Assembly: GCA_030642325.1 (NCBI GenBank)
Contig: DAOWNY010000012.1
Span: 1-15,323 of the forward strand
From: Deltaproteobacteria bacterium
GTDB lineage: Bacteria; Desulfobacterota; DAOWNY01
DNA length: 15,323 nucleotides
Reading direction: 5' to 3'
Every line of letters starts with the position of its first letter. Within the stretch, counting starts at the first letter, position 1. A program made the translations under genes and the position numbers. The notes beneath the pieces are model-generated. The model saw only the letters and a list, made by a program, of their open reading frames with translations. It did not search any database and was not told where the DNA came from. Below are positions 14,459 through 15,323 of this stretch, piece after piece.

Positions 14459-15323
14459 CTAATAATTTTTACCGTGACATGATCTACACAGGTCTTGCAG
14501 CACCTTCCCCCTGGCCAGATACTTCTGATTGCTGCCATGTACGTTATGACAGGTAACACATGTAATCATTCCTCCCTCGACGGTGGGAAAAGATTCGGGG
14601 ACAGTTATATCTCCCCGGGGATACACCCCCACCGGATGAGAAACCCCCAAATCACTTGCGGGATGACAGCCGCAACAGACATCAATCCCCAATGATTTGG
14701 CGCCCCTCAAACCTGAGCCATGAACTTTTTCTTTTTTCCGGGATGAGGTCAAGGACATTTTAGCCAACTTCTTTTTCTTCACTGTCTGCCATTTTAACTC
14801 GGAATCGACGGCAACATTGGTCTCCCATAAAATTGCCACCCGGGAAATTCCGACTCGTAAAAGCCCCACCTTCCCCGAAATACCTGGTGAGGAAGAATTA
14901 TCAGCCTGTTTTTCCTTTGCCTTTGAACCGGGTATCATTTCGGATGTCTTCATGGTGCAGGGGGGGGACATGGTCGAATTTCCAAAAATATCATCTGATT
15001 TTACCCGGAATCGGTAAACCTCTTCTTCTTCCAGCCCATCGAGGGCCACCTTGTGATTTTTAACCAGCGCAATATTTAAGGGACTGGAACTATCAAAGTC
15101 ATCCGCCATTCCGTATTCAATAAGGGAAGTAGACGGCTCATCCGTCCGCCAGGAAACAATAGCCTCACAAAAAATCCCTCTGTTTATTTCCACCACTTTT
15201 ATATCAAAAATCTCCGGCCCCTTTTTGTCGTTTTCCCACATGGGAAGTTCGGATGGAATAAAATCCCCCCCAAAAAAAGAAAAATCATTCCCCCTTGCGT
15301 CCTTCCCGTTAATTATGAAACGA
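14459..15323 (-). CDS. FN3-domain triheme cytochrome (partial, 5' end outside window)
   Basis: The reading frame is open from the right edge of the window to a TAG stop at 14459, so the N-terminus lies outside. An ATG at 15241 would give 260 aa, but the 27 codons before it continue without a stop and read as plausible protein, so it is probably not the start. The visible part has a fibronectin type III-like domain (GPEIFDIKVVE...SWRTDEPSTSLIEYG...VYRFRVKSDDIFGN), a linker, and a short second FN3-like stretch (RVAILWETNVAVDSELKW). A C-terminal heme segment follows with three CXXCH motifs (CCGCH, CVTCH, CRSCH) and an extra SHPVG histidine. FN3 modules joined to c-hemes suggest an extracellular or surface electron-transfer protein bound to a partner or polymer. 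It is separated from the next operon by 412 bp. Confidence 0.82.
   Translation of the reverse strand, partial: RFIINGKDARGNDFSFFGGDFIPSELPMWENDKKGPEIFDIKVVEINRGIFCEAIVSWRTDEPSTSLIEYGMADDFDSSSPLNIALVKNHKVALDGLEEEEVYRFRVKSDDIFGNSTMSPPCTMKTSEMIPGSKAKEKQADNSSSPGISGKVGLLRVGISRVAILWETNVAVDSELKWQTVKKKKLAKMSLTSSRKKEKVHGSGLRGAKSLGIDVCCGCHPASDLGVSHPVGVYPRGDITVPESFPTVEGGMITCVTCHNVHGSNQKYLARGKVLQDLCRSCHGKNY

Overview
The window comes from a multiheme-cytochrome-rich, probably anaerobic bacterium of moderate to low GC. Candidates include Desulfobacterota (Geobacter-like metal or electrode reducers), Nitrospirota or a related phylum. No rRNA, tRNA or taxonomically decisive gene is present, so the lineage is an inference. 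The visible sequence encodes 69 CXXCH heme-attachment motifs: 12, 12, 16 and 26 in four complete cytochromes and 3 in a gene cut off by the right edge. Cytochrome c maturation is of the System II (ResB/CcsA) type.

Layout. Positions 1-568 hold no convincing gene but carry inverted arrays of 7-bp repeats. A plus-strand family 2-type glycosyltransferase (569-1954) converges on a minus-strand DUF1232-DnaJ fusion (2481-2059). Positions 2482-3052 are intergenic, with a ~100-bp dispersed repeat and a terminator-like hairpin. All remaining genes are on the minus strand, so they are read from right to left. A partial FN3/triheme cytochrome (15323-14459) ends before a 412-bp intergenic region that holds a second copy of the dispersed repeat, a ~150-bp imperfect palindrome and a promoter-like sequence. 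A tightly packed operon follows: HAMP membrane protein, lipoprotein, SurA/parvulin-like protein, 26-heme lipoprotein, 16-heme cytochrome and NHL-repeat protein (14046-7372). After 211 bp with a strong promoter-like sequence comes a second operon: 12-heme cytochrome, 12-heme lipoprotein, resB and ccsA (7160-3053).

How the parts may work together (inference). ResB/CcsA would carry heme across the membrane and attach it to the exported apocytochromes. The SurA-like protein, whose parvulin domain lacks the usual catalytic histidines, is a candidate chaperone for these heme-loaded polypeptides. Two cytochromes carry lipoprotein signals and two carry ordinary export signals, which would give both anchored and soluble carriers for a periplasmic or cell-surface electron path. 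An NHL beta-propeller and a prolyl-isomerase-type protein beside large cytochromes recall the neighbourhoods of extracellular cytochrome filament genes in Geobacter. No porin-like beta-barrel, quinol oxidoreductase or terminal reductase is visible here, so the electron donor and acceptor are unknown.
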